Assembly: GCF_900129635.1 (NCBI RefSeq)
Contig: NZ_FSRB01000001.1
Location: 5,421,501 to 5,485,500, forward strand
Reading direction: 5' to 3'
From: Singulisphaera sp. GP187
GTDB taxonomy: Bacteria > Planctomycetota > Planctomycetia > Isosphaerales > Isosphaeraceae
DNA: 64,000 nt
Shown here: positions 8,522-16,991 of the stretch, piece after piece
How the letters are laid out: each line of letters opens with the position of its first letter
How positions within the stretch are numbered: the stretch's first letter is position 1
The notes under the pieces: model-generated
Seen by the model: only the letters and a program-made list of their open reading frames with translations
What the model was told of the DNA's origin: nothing
Database searches by the model: none
Program-made: the position numbers and the translations under genes

Positions 8522-9667
8522 ATGAAACCGAGTTCGCTGTTTCGGGTCCTCACAATCTTGGCAACTCTACCCGCGTGGGTCGATTCCACACCCGCGCACG
8601 CTCAGGGTCGAGGCGGGTATGGGCGTTCCGGTGGGAACGATGCCGCCAACGTTGCCGGTCAAATCCTACGAGGGATCAATCAAGGGCTCCAGCAACAACA
8701 GGGGAACTACCCGAGGCAGCAACCTCCTCTGGGAGGCTCCAGCCTGGGAGGCCTCCAGGGGCAGCGGCCCCAGTACCCGTCGTATAACCTCGGAGGCTCC
8801 AACCTGGGAGGCCTCCAAAATCAGCGAGGCGGCATCGGCGCGACTCCTTATATCAATCCATCCAATATGGGAGGGATGAGCCCGGTCAACAATTTCAATA
8901 ATGGAGGCCTGTCCGACGCGTTCGGCCAGCAACCTCAGTATCAGCAGCCCCAGCAATATCAGAACCCGTTGTACCAGCAGCCTCAGTATCAGCCGCAGGT
9001 TTCCGGCGGCCCGAACCCCGGTCAGCCCTATCAGATTCCCGCTCAATATGCCAACTATTCGGCGGGGACGGTCATCAACTGGGGGCAGTATCGCTACCAA
9101 CTCGGCAGCGATGGGACGATGACCTCGTACACCGGGCCGGCGCAGACGAGCACCAGCACGAATTCCCAGCCCACCGCCGGCGGGCCGACTCCTGGCCAGC
9201 GCTATCAGATTCCGGCCCAGTACGCCGGCACCGCTCCCGGCACGCAGGTCAACTATGGCGGCAACCGCTACATCGCCAACAACGATGGAACGATGACCGC
9301 GTTCACGGACTCGGGCGGTTCGGATGATTCGGCCGTGGAACGCATCTCGACCGGCCCGGTTCCGGGCCAGCGCTATCAGATCCCGGCCGAGCACGCCGGC
9401 ACCGCCCCCGGTGCGGAGATCAGCTACGGCGGGAACCGCTATGTCGCCAACACCGATGGAACCATGACCGCGATGAAGGCGTCCAGCTCGGATGATCCGT
9501 TCGGCCTTGACGTCGCGCCCAAGCCCGCCGGCCCAGTCCTGGGCAAGCGCTATCAGATCCCGGCCGAGCACGCAAACACGGCCCCGGGCTCGCTGATCAC
9601 TTATGGCGGGAACAGCTACGTGGCCAACGACGACGGGACGATGACCGCGTTCAAGTCTCCCGAGTAA
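8522..9667 (+). CDS. Secreted repeat protein with four YQIPA-type repeats
   Basis: 381 residues from the ATG at 8522, which opens a signal peptide (MKPSSLFRVLTILATLPAWV...AHAQ). Residues 25-165 are Gly/Gln/Asn-rich with GGSSLGGLQGQ and GGSNLGGLQNQ repeats. From about residue 165 there are four copies of a roughly 40-residue unit of the form PGQxYQIPAxxAxxxPGxxxxYGxxxYxxxxDGTMTA, spaced about 57 residues apart. Each unit looks like a small beta-rich domain. A three-repeat paralogue follows at 9891. No database family is recognised. Location between a secreted caspase and a membrane kinase suggests an envelope or extracellular role, perhaps as a partner or substrate of either. That role is inference only. 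Confidence 0.75.
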   Translation: MKPSSLFRVLTILATLPAWVDSTPAHAQGRGGYGRSGGNDAANVAGQILRGINQGLQQQQGNYPRQQPPLGGSSLGGLQGQRPQYPSYNLGGSNLGGLQNQRGGIGATPYINPSNMGGMSPVNNFNNGGLSDAFGQQPQYQQPQQYQNPLYQQPQYQPQVSGGPNPGQPYQIPAQYANYSAGTVINWGQYRYQLGSDGTMTSYTGPAQTSTSTNSQPTAGGPTPGQRYQIPAQYAGTAPGTQVNYGGNRYIANNDGTMTAFTDSGGSDDSAVERISTGPVPGQRYQIPAEHAGTAPGAEISYGGNRYVANTDGTMTAMKASSSDDPFGLDVAPKPAGPVLGKRYQIPAEHANTAPGSLITYGGNSYVANDDGTMTAFKSPE

Positions 9668-9698
9668 GGCCCGTCGTTCCCCTCTGTCGTTGCTTCTT

Positions 9699-9741
9699 CG
9701 CTCGCCCGTAAGGCGAGCGGGGAGCTGATTGCTCCCTGTCT
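9699..9741. repeat. Dispersed double-hairpin repeat, family 3, copy
   Basis: Two adjacent hairpins: CGCTCGCC pairs with GGCGAGCG, then GGGAGC pairs with GCTCCC, ending in CTGTCTT. Similar units occur at about 39320-39361, 54310-54340 and 62443-62485, with a diverged form near 30436-30500. It lies between the two YQIPA-repeat genes and could also end transcription of the first. Confidence 0.65.
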
Positions 9742-9890
9742 TATTCCAGCGGTTTACCCTGATCGCTCGGCCTGTACTCCCCATGGCCAGGCATCGAAGG
9801 CTCGGTGTCCTGGCAGCTCAGATCAATCGGTATATGTTGAACATGTAAATTGATGGTGTTGTGCCGTTGGGTTCTCTTGCGGGTGCCCTC

Positions 9891-10625
9891 ATGATGAAAA
9901 CGAGTCGGACGATTCGGATGCTTGCGCTGTGGGTGATCTTGCCCGCATGGGCGGATTCCACGCCTGCTCACGCCCAGCAGCGTCGCGGGGGCGCATCGGG
10001 CGAAAACGTTGGTCGCAATCCGATGACCCAGACCCCGGCGCAGTATCCCACGAGCCCCGCTCCGCTCGGAGGTTCCTCAATGGGGGGCTTCCCGAACCGG
10101 CAGGACGGCCGTGATGGAGTCAATGCGAATCCCAACGGTGGCCTGTCCAACGCGTTCGGCAATCCGTCCGCATATCAGCAGACCCTGGGGGCGCCGATTC
10201 CCGGTCAGCCCTATCAGATCCCGGGCCGGTACGCCAACGATCCGCCGGGGACGGTGATCACCTGGGGCCGTTATCGTTACCAGCTCGGCAGTGACGGGAC
10301 GATGACCTCGGCCGGGCCGATTCCCGGCCAGCATTATCAGATCCCGGCTCAATTTGCTAACCAGGCGCCGGGGACGGTGATCACGAAGGGGCGATATCGT
10401 TACCTGCTGGGTAACGACGGGACGATGACCTCGTACAATGGCCCTGAGCCGAGAACCAACGGCACCGAGACGCAGCAGACTTCGCGCAGCCCGGTTCCGG
10501 GTGAGCGGTATCAGATCCCAGCCGAGCACGCCAACGCGGTCCCGGGCTCAGTGCTCATCTATCATGGTAATCATTATGTCGTTGGGAAAGATGGGACGAT
10601 GACTGCGATGGCGTCGTCCCAGTAA
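9891..10625 (+). CDS. Secreted repeat protein with three YQIPA-type repeats
   Basis: 244 residues if started at the ATG at 9891 (a second ATG follows directly). A GTG at 9861 would lengthen it but moves the signal peptide MKTSRTIRMLALWVILPAWA away from the N-terminus. The signal ends STPAHAQ, identical to its upstream paralogue, so the two genes arose by duplication. The mature protein has a Gly/Asn-rich part with GGSSMGGF, then three YQIPA units (PGQPYQIPGRYAND, PGQHYQIPAQFANQ, PGERYQIPAEHANA), each ending DGTMTS or DGTMTA. Function unknown. Likely co-expressed with the neighbouring caspase and kinase genes. Confidence 0.72.
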   Translation: MMKTSRTIRMLALWVILPAWADSTPAHAQQRRGGASGENVGRNPMTQTPAQYPTSPAPLGGSSMGGFPNRQDGRDGVNANPNGGLSNAFGNPSAYQQTLGAPIPGQPYQIPGRYANDPPGTVITWGRYRYQLGSDGTMTSAGPIPGQHYQIPAQFANQAPGTVITKGRYRYLLGNDGTMTSYNGPEPRTNGTETQQTSRSPVPGERYQIPAEHANAVPGSVLIYHGNHYVVGKDGTMTAMASSQ

Positions 10626-10717
10626 ACGCGGTCGGATCCTTATGTGTGATGTCGATTCTTTTTGTTCGCCTTGGCATCGTAAAACAGGAACGTTGAGCTG
10701 TGTCGCCGGAGATCGCC

Positions 10718-13700
10718 ATGTCCCTCAGTCTCGCCCCGGGCGTAATCCCCGTTCCCGGCTATTCCCTGACCCGATTACTGGGCCGAGGTGGGTTCGGTGA
10801 GGTCTGGGAAGCCGTTGCCCCCGGTGGCGTTCGGGTCGCCATGAAGTTCGTTCGGGTGAACTCGCACGAGGCAGGACCCGAGGAGCGGGCGTTGGAGATC
10901 GTCAGCAACATCCGCCATCCCCACCTCCTCGACATCCAGTTCGCCGCCCGAGTGGAGGACTACCTGGTGATCGCCATGCCTCTCTGTGAGAAGAGCCTGT
11001 GGGATCGGCTGCGTGAGTGCCGCGAGCAGGGGCTGGCCGGCCTGCCGCACGACGAGCTGATGGGCTACATGGACGAGATGGCGAGTGCGGTGGATTACCT
11101 CAACGAGCCGCGGCACGATGCGGGCGATGGTCACAAGGTCGGGGTGCAGCACCGCGACATCAAGCCGCATAACATCTTTCTCGTCGGCGGATCGACCCGG
11201 CTGGCGGACTTCGGCGTGGCCAAGATCCTCGAAGGTCGCGCGGGTGAGCACACGGGGAACATGTCACCGCACTACGTCGCGCCTGAAGTCCTGGATGGCC
11301 GGATGTGCCAGCAGACCGATCAGTATTCGCTGGCGATGACCTACTGCCATCTCCGAACCGGCCGGCTCCCGTTTCGAGGGGACTCGATCAGCCAGGTCAT
11401 CTATGCCCATCTGCACCAACTCGCCGACCTGTCCGGCCTGCCCGAACCGGAGCAACGCGTGGTCACCCGCGCGTTGGCGAAAGTGCCCGACGATCGCTGG
11501 CCGAACTGCCGCGCCTTTGTGCGCGCCTTGCAAGCCGCCGCCCCCCGCGAGGGAGTGGCGCAGGCATACGGGGCCGTCGGCCCGCTGCCGATGACCGTGT
11601 CTCCGAGCCGGCCCGAGACGTTTGCGGAGACGCGGCTCGCGTCGAGCGCGCACCAACCCCCCCTGCTCGACTCCCAGACCCAGTCGTTGTACCAGGCGCA
11701 GGGGACAACGCAACGAGCCGACGCGGCTTCGCCCGCTCCTGCCGCACGCCGCGGGCGGACGCGCCTCATCGGGGGCGGGGTTGTGGCGGTCCTGCTCGGG
11801 TGCGCCGCTTTTGCGCTCTTGCCGTTGCTTCTTCGCCCGCGGAAGGATCCTCGGCCGCCGGTCGCCCCGCAACCGGCCGAAGCCCGGGCTCGACCGGCCG
11901 GTGGCGAGGCTCAAGCGGTGGTCCCGAGCGAATCGACTCCCGCGACTCCGCCGTCGAGACAGGCAGAGGCCTCGCTCAAGCCCGGGCAGCCCGAGCCTCC
12001 GTTGGCTCAGACCGACGACACTCCTCCTCCCGCCGCGGCGGGTTCGGGATCGACTCTCCCCCCTGTCGCGCCGCCATCGGACCGCGTGCGCCAGTCGCCC
12101 GAGCTTGCGTCCCTGGCGACTCCTCGGACGCCGGAACCGGAGGGCGACCTGGCCGTCAAGGCGCAGGGGCTCCTGAAAAAGTATTGCTACCGCTGCCACG
12201 GCGTCCGCTTCGAAGTCCCCGGATACAACGTGCTCGACCACGACATCCTGGTCGCCAAACGGGGCGAGGAGGATCAGCCCTACGTGGTCCCTGGCAAGCC
12301 CGACGAATCGGCGATGTGGGACCGGATCGGGGTGGAGAAAGACATGCCTCCCTCGGGCCCCAAGCCCTCCGACGCGGAGCGTGCCCTGATCGGCCGCTGG
12401 ATCGAGGCGGGCGCCACGTTCCCGACGGCCAATCCGATCGACCGCCCGCTGAAGGGGGAGCAGGACATCGTCGTCGCCATTCGCGACTACCTGCGGCCGT
12501 TGCCCGCGTCCGATCGGGCCTTCCTGCGCTTCTTCACGATTCAGAACCTGTACAACAACAAGTCGGTCAGCGATGACGACCTCAGACTGGCCCGGGCGGC
12601 CGTCGCCAAGCTGATCAACAGCCTGAGCTGGAAGACCGACATCGCCGTTCCGAAGCCGATCGACCGCGAGCAGACCGTTTTCGCGATCGACCTTCGCGAC
12701 GTCGGCTGGGATGAGCACGACCGCTGGAACGAACTGCTCAGCCACTATCCGTACGGCTTGAAGCACGATAAGCGGCAGGACCAGGCCACCCGTGAGGCGG
12801 CCAAGGAGGTCTATACGCTGGCCCAAACCTCCATGCCCTACGTGCGGGCCGACTGGTTCGTGGCCAACGCCTCGCGACCGCCGCTCTATCATAATCTTCT
12901 GGAGATCCCTGAAAATCTTCATGTTTTGGAGAAAAAGCTCGACGTTGACCCTTGTGCCGACTTCCTCCGCAACAAGCTGGTGCGGGCCGGCTTCGCCACC
13001 AGCGGGGTCTCCAGCCAGAACCGGCTGGTCGACCGTCATCCGGCGAGCTATGGCGCGTATTGGAAGAGTTACGACTTCAAGAAGAACGAGGGGACCGGTA
13101 ACCTGTTTCGGTTCCCCTTGGGGCCGGTCTTCGAGGGAAACCCGTTCATGCGCCAGGCGTTCGAGCATGCCGGGGGGGAGATCGTCTTCAACCTCCCCAA
13201 TGGCTTGCAGGGCTACGTGCTGGTCGATCAGAAGGACCGTCGGATCGATGTCGGCCCGATCGAGGTCGTGGGCGATGCACTCAAGACGGCGGGCACCTCG
13301 GCCATCGTTCCGGGCCTTTCCTGCATGGCCTGCCACCAACTCGGGATCGTCCCGTTCAAGGACACGGTCCGCGAGGGCCTGGCCGTCGCCGGCGAGGCCG
13401 GCGAGAAGGTCGAAATGCTCTACCCCGAGAAGCCGGCGATGGATCGACTCATCGCCAAGGACCAGGCGCGTTATCTCAAGGCCCTCGAGGAAGCGACCGG
13501 GACCTTCCTGATGCAGGGGGAAGATCGGGAGAAGTCGATCCGCGACTTCCCCGAGTCGGTCGGAGCGATCGCCCGCGCCTACCTCAAGGACCTCGGCCCC
13601 GAGGATGTCGCGGCCGAGTTCGGCGTGGCGGATCCCAAGGAAATGGTCGCCATGATTCGCGCGAACAAGAAGCTTCGCCAGCTCGGCCTGGCGCCGCTGC

Positions 13701-13816
13701 TCGCGGGAGCCGCGATCAAGCGGATGGATTGGGACTCGCTCGAGGGACGCGCCATCTCGACGTTCCAGGAGGCCGCCCACGAACTCGGCCTCGGGACACC
13801 GTACCGGGTCTATTGA
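10718..13816 (+). CDS. Serine/threonine kinase fused through a TM segment to c-type cytochrome domains
   Basis: 1,032 residues from the ATG at 10718, preceded by GGAG; a GTG at 10700 is an alternative. The kinase domain (about 15-285) has the P-loop LGRGGFGEVWEAV, the Lys in VAMKFV, HRDIKPHN and ADFGVAK, so all catalytic residues are present. A Pro/Ala linker leads to one TM helix near residue 350-370 (GGGVVAVLLGCAAFALLPLLL). Beyond it lies a planctomycete-type haem motif CYRCHG (about 489) with the downstream DMPPSGPKPS loop, and a second motif CMACHQ near residue 868. The C-terminal 430 residues between and around these are unrecognised. The order implies a cytoplasmic kinase with a periplasmic haem sensor or electron carrier. 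Confidence 0.88.
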   Translation: MSLSLAPGVIPVPGYSLTRLLGRGGFGEVWEAVAPGGVRVAMKFVRVNSHEAGPEERALEIVSNIRHPHLLDIQFAARVEDYLVIAMPLCEKSLWDRLRECREQGLAGLPHDELMGYMDEMASAVDYLNEPRHDAGDGHKVGVQHRDIKPHNIFLVGGSTRLADFGVAKILEGRAGEHTGNMSPHYVAPEVLDGRMCQQTDQYSLAMTYCHLRTGRLPFRGDSISQVIYAHLHQLADLSGLPEPEQRVVTRALAKVPDDRWPNCRAFVRALQAAAPREGVAQAYGAVGPLPMTVSPSRPETFAETRLASSAHQPPLLDSQTQSLYQAQGTTQRADAASPAPAARRGRTRLIGGGVVAVLLGCAAFALLPLLLRPRKDPRPPVAPQPAEARARPAGGEAQAVVPSESTPATPPSRQAEASLKPGQPEPPLAQTDDTPPPAAAGSGSTLPPVAPPSDRVRQSPELASLATPRTPEPEGDLAVKAQGLLKKYCYRCHGVRFEVPGYNVLDHDILVAKRGEEDQPYVVPGKPDESAMWDRIGVEKDMPPSGPKPSDAERALIGRWIEAGATFPTANPIDRPLKGEQDIVVAIRDYLRPLPASDRAFLRFFTIQNLYNNKSVSDDDLRLARAAVAKLINSLSWKTDIAVPKPIDREQTVFAIDLRDVGWDEHDRWNELLSHYPYGLKHDKRQDQATREAAKEVYTLAQTSMPYVRADWFVANASRPPLYHNLLEIPENLHVLEKKLDVDPCADFLRNKLVRAGFATSGVSSQNRLVDRHPASYGAYWKSYDFKKNEGTGNLFRFPLGPVFEGNPFMRQAFEHAGGEIVFNLPNGLQGYVLVDQKDRRIDVGPIEVVGDALKTAGTSAIVPGLSCMACHQLGIVPFKDTVREGLAVAGEAGEKVEMLYPEKPAMDRLIAKDQARYLKALEEATGTFLMQGEDREKSIRDFPESVGAIARAYLKDLGPEDVAAEFGVADPKEMVAMIRANKKLRQLGLAPLLAGAAIKRMDWDSLEGRAISTFQEAAHELGLGTPYRVY

Positions 13817-13885
13817 TCTTGAATATCATGCGCGGTGATCTGACTGACTTGCTTTGGCTTGGCTCGAAGCGGATTCCTCGCCGCT

Positions 13886-13920
13886 TGCCCCCCCTGGGAC
13901 CGCGGGCGACCCGCCCGCAA
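13886..13920. repeat. GC-rich dispersed palindrome, family 2, copy
   Basis: CCCCCTGGGACCGCGGGCG followed by ACCCGCCCGC, in the gap between the kinase-haem gene and the next secreted-protein gene. The hairpin could separate their transcription. Confidence 0.7.
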
Positions 13921-13992
13921 TCTTGTTTCGACCGGAAGGCCGTGTCACACGCATCCGCAGACCGCTCACACATTCCACTCTTGAGGCTGGAG

Positions 13993-15144
13993 ATGCTCCC
14001 ATTCCCCGCCCGGCGTCCCATCAAGGCGTATGCTATTGTCCTCATGCTCCTCCTGGCCGCGTCCACGTTCGCATCCAGGCCCGCGCACGCGGCGAGCGAC
14101 CTGAATCTCGAGCTGGCCGAGATGGCCAAGAAGATCAAGCTCCTGCTCGACCAGAAAGGCGTCGACGCGATCGCCGTCGGAGACTTTACCGCTCCGGCAA
14201 AACTGGCCGCAAGCGCAGGCCCGGCGATCGCCAAGTGCCTGGCCGACGAGCTCAAGACGCTCGGTGTTACCGTCAAGCGTCGAGCCGAACTCGAGGTCAA
14301 CGGCCGTTACCAGGATGTCGACGATAAGGACACCAAGTTGCTCGCGGTCCAGATCAAGGCGCATGTCGTCGACCATACCGGCGACGAGATCATGACGCTC
14401 GAGCCGAGGGCGATCTTCAACATCACGACGATTGCCTCGTTGACCGGCGTGACCGTGGCGATGCCCGCCGACGGCACCGACAAGGAACGCAACGAAGCCT
14501 TGGCCGATGCGCTCGACAAGCCCGAGGTCCACCTGGCCAGCACCCGGATCTCGGCCGCCGCCGATAGCCCCTACGCCGTCGAGATCCAGGTCAAGTCGGC
14601 CGAGGGCTATCGGCCGCGCGCCGCGTCGAAGGACGACGACGGGCTCGCCTTCCTGAAGATCCTTCGGAGTGAGATCTATGCCATCAAGCTGATCAATGAT
14701 TCTCCCTACGACGCGGCCGTGACCGTAACGATCGATGGTCTGAATATTTTTGCATTCAGCGATCACAAGAACTACACCCATTACATCGTGCCGAGCAAGC
14801 AGGCGCTGGTGGTCCCGGGCTGGCACCGGACGAATCAGGTGTCGGACTCGTTTCAGGTGACCGAGTACGCCAAGAGCGCGGTGGCCGAGGCGTTACCCAG
14901 CTCCACGACCGTGGGCACGATCACCGCGTCGTTCGCCGCCGCCTGGGCCAAGGATTCGGTGCCCCCCGACGACGAGGCGCCGGGCAAGAAGGGGGGCCGT
15001 AACGGCAATGCCACCGGCAAGGGACCGCCGGTGGACTTCAAGCTCGTCGAAGTGGTACGCGACATCGGTCGCCTCCGCGCCTCGGTGAGCGTTCGCTACA
15101 ACAAGGACGAAGATCCCAAAGACCTGCCCGGCGGGAAGCCGTGA
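13993..15144 (+). CDS. Secreted protein with a CsgG/FlgT-like N-terminal part
   Basis: 383 residues from the ATG at 13993. An earlier in-frame start at 13729 would overlap the kinase gene and cross the intergenic repeat. A signal peptide is clear (AYAIVLMLLLAASTFASRPAHAA). Then AEMAKKIKLLLDQKGVDAIAVGDF and LADELKTLGVTVKRRAELEVNGRY resemble the nucleotide-free Rossmann-like start of CsgG/FlgT-type envelope proteins that form or stabilise outer-membrane assemblies. That assignment is by eye and modest. The C-terminal half has IYAIKLINDSPYDAAVTVTIDG, a beta-sandwich-like stretch, and a Gly/Lys-rich insertion. It overlaps a possible GTG of the next frame, but the next real start is 45 bp further on. 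Confidence 0.75.
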   Translation: MLPFPARRPIKAYAIVLMLLLAASTFASRPAHAASDLNLELAEMAKKIKLLLDQKGVDAIAVGDFTAPAKLAASAGPAIAKCLADELKTLGVTVKRRAELEVNGRYQDVDDKDTKLLAVQIKAHVVDHTGDEIMTLEPRAIFNITTIASLTGVTVAMPADGTDKERNEALADALDKPEVHLASTRISAAADSPYAVEIQVKSAEGYRPRAASKDDDGLAFLKILRSEIYAIKLINDSPYDAAVTVTIDGLNIFAFSDHKNYTHYIVPSKQALVVPGWHRTNQVSDSFQVTEYAKSAVAEALPSSTTVGTITASFAAAWAKDSVPPDDEAPGKKGGRNGNATGKGPPVDFKLVEVVRDIGRLRASVSVRYNKDEDPKDLPGGKP

Positions 15145-15185
15145 AGGACAAGGAACCCGTGGACCCAAACTCGAAGGAGAACGCC

Positions 15186-15656
15186 ATGAAGTCGATGAAG
15201 ATTTCGCGACGAAGATTCGGCCTCGGCTTAGCACTCGCAATGGGGATCGCGATTGCGATCGTTCCGGCCGTCACATCCGCCCAGGGCCTTCGCCAGTACT
15301 ACGATACGACCTGGAGCTATAGCCAGACGAATAACTATTACTATGTGAACTATTACTATCAGACGGTGCCGACCCAGACGACGTACGACTACCACTACTG
15401 CATCTACTACCCGTCGCAGACGAACTACATCTACTACTACAACCCGAGCACCCAGGCCTACTGGGGTCGGTATGAGATCGGCTCGAAGGGGGACAAACGC
15501 TATTCGATCCTGGCGCAGAAGGACCGGAAGAAGGATCTGAAGGAGATCCCCGAGTCGGCCTTCCCCGAGCCGGCCAGCATGCCCACGATTCCGGGAGCCA
15601 AGGACAACGTGACGATTCAGCCGCCGCCCGAGAACGTGCCGAAAGACAAGAAGTAA
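15186..15656 (+). CDS. Small secreted tyrosine-rich protein
   Basis: 156 residues from the ATG at 15186, which has AAGGAG at six bases. The signal is Tat-like (SRRRFGLGLALAMGIAIAIVPAV) and ends TSAQG. Mature residues about 35-95 are dominated by Tyr, Thr, Gln and Asn (NNYYYVNYYYQT, YIYYYNPS). The C-terminal half is charged, with a Pro-rich end (QPPPENVPKDKK). Such composition suits surface or cell-wall proteins that can cross-link through tyrosines, but no family is recognised. It follows the CsgG/FlgT-like gene by 41 bp on the same strand and is followed by a hairpin at 15692-15736. Confidence 0.72.
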   Translation: MKSMKISRRRFGLGLALAMGIAIAIVPAVTSAQGLRQYYDTTWSYSQTNNYYYVNYYYQTVPTQTTYDYHYCIYYPSQTNYIYYYNPSTQAYWGRYEIGSKGDKRYSILAQKDRKKDLKEIPESAFPEPASMPTIPGAKDNVTIQPPPENVPKDKK

Positions 15657-15691
15657 GTCGCCAGCCTGCGCGCCAGCAAGCCCCGCCAACT

Positions 15692-15736
15692 CGAGACCGT
15701 CGCCCTTGCTTTTTTCATTGAGGGCGACCGGTCTCG
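15692..15736. terminator. Hairpin after the Tyr-rich protein gene
   Basis: CGAGACCGTCGCCCT pairs with AGGGCGACCGGTCTCG with one bulged base; the loop contains a T6 run, and GTTGGGTTTTA follows. It likely ends the 5-15 kb transcription unit. The same hairpin at 18532-18576 belongs to the duplicated block. Confidence 0.45.
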
Positions 15737-15881
15737 TTGGGTTTTAGCTCGAGGGCCTGGAGCGTTTGTTACCTGGGCGGACTCTGGGAAGTTCCCGTGG
15801 GAGCGATGTCGGGGTGGGTGTTCGGGGGCTTCCGCGAGATCTAAGGGTCCCCCGAGCGTTCCGGTGTGTTAGGTTGAAACC

Positions 15882-15986
15882 ATGTTGGAGAGCGTGTTCG
15901 GAGCGATTTGGTCGGTGGTGACGCTTCCCTTTCGGCTGGTGGTCTGGGTGGTTGAGACCCTGGGCCGGCTGTCAGGGTTGGTGTTC
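15882..15986 (+). pseudogene. Truncated copy of the 71-residue membrane protein
   Basis: The first 35 residues match those of the intact gene at 18725 (MLESVFGAIWSVVTLPFRLV and onward to SGLVF). The frame then runs into out-of-frame cysteine desulfurase sequence (RSRGVGPG). The second half, with the remaining hydrophobic segment, is deleted. Not expected to be functional. Confidence 0.85.
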
Positions 15987-15987
15987 C

Positions 15988-16476
15988 GCAGCAGGGGCGT
16001 CGGCCCGGGACCGTGGCCGTCAGTCTGGCCAAAGCGCTCGAATGCTGGCAGGCGGAATCTGAGGCCCGCCAGACCCGTTGGCGGACACTCCGCGACCGCC
16101 TCGAGTCGGGCCTGACCGCTGCGCTTGGCGCCGATCAGGTGATCCGCAACGGCCCGAGCGACGACGCCCAGCGCCTGCCCCAAACCCTGAACCTCGGGCT
16201 TCCCGGCCTCGACGGTGACACCCTGCTGATGCAACTCGACCGGGCCGGCATCGCCGCCACGCTCGGCTCCGCCTGCGCCAGCGGCTCAACCCGCCCCTCG
16301 CCGACCCTGGTGGCGATGCGCGCGTCCCCGACGACCGCCTCCGCTCCTCGGTCCGGTTCAGCCTGGGCGCCGCCACCACCGAAGCCGAGATCGAGACGGC
16401 TCTCCCTCGGATCGTCGAGGTCGTTCGGCGGATTGCCCAGGCGAGCCAGGATGGCCAAAGCCCGGACCGCCAGTAA
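15988..16476 (+). pseudogene. Cysteine desulfurase remnant (C-terminal half, frameshifted)
   Basis: Aligns to codons about 231-390 of the intact gene at 18989. It retains AKALECWQAESEARQTRW and the active-site loop LGSACASGSTRPSPTLVAMR, but a two-base insertion after that point shifts the frame. The original frame resumes as RRIAQASQ and ends at a TAA at 16474-16476. The N-terminal PLP-binding half, including the Lys, is missing. The deletion junction at 15986/15988 joins it to the small membrane protein remnant. Confidence 0.85.
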
Positions 16477-16524
16477 GCGGCGGACGGCTCTGAGTCTGCG
16501 GCCTCCTCACACCGCCTGAACCTG

Positions 16525-16695
16525 ACGTTGTATCGGGCCGTCGGCCCCATCCCGCTCAAGTGGGGCGTCAGCGCCTGGCCGACCGTCTACCTGGTCGACG
16601 CCAAGGGCGTGATCCGTTCCGAGAACCTCCGCGGACCCGCTCGCGACAAGGCCGTCGAGGCCCGGGTGATCGAGGCCGAGTCGGTGGCGCCGAAA
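16525..16695 (+). pseudogene. Thioredoxin-like (TlpA/redoxin) C-terminal remnant
   Basis: The frame reads PIPLKWGVSAWPTVYLVDAK, GVIRSENLRGPARDKAVEAR. This is the cis-Pro loop and last strands of TlpA-type thiol-disulfide proteins (WGVxxxPTxYxxDxxGxI). The active-site CxxC half is absent, and the frame runs on into unrelated sequence. It lies directly after the desulfurase remnant, so the same rearrangement probably truncated it. Confidence 0.65.
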
Positions 16696-16991
16696 CGCAG
16701 ATCGATCAAAGGGGCCGGAGAAGACATGCTAACGCGACTTGGTATGTCTTGCATAAGAAATCGGTTGCGAACGATCGCGCCGCCCCGGGTGCTCTTTCAG
16801 GCCATCGCAATCTTGTATGTTTGTATCGTCGATTGAGGATTGGAATAGTCTCGCAGCTTCTTCATCCGCAGCCAATCAGGGCTTCATCTCGCGCCGGTAA
16901 AGTGGCCTGCTCGTTATCGACGTCTATCAGCACGTCTCCCTGGCCCAACTTGCCGAGGGGGCATCTGGTCACCTTTTCGGAGATCTTATTC

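Larger units (their letters stand above)
15685..15986 (+). repeat. Duplicated block A: copy of 18525-18829
   Basis: About 300 bp aligning by eye to 18525-18829: the hairpin, the promoter-proximal stretch TTCCGGTGTGTTAGGTT and the first 35 codons of the small membrane protein gene (ATG at 15882 versus 18725). Scattered substitutions show the copy is not recent. It ends at GTGTTC, where it jumps to sequence matching 19681. Confidence 0.85.

Noticed and set aside
11264..13780. 838-codon minus-strand ORF
   Set aside because: Antisense to the kinase-haem gene; its translation is Arg/Gly/Asp-rich without motifs, while the plus strand carries complete kinase and haem motifs.
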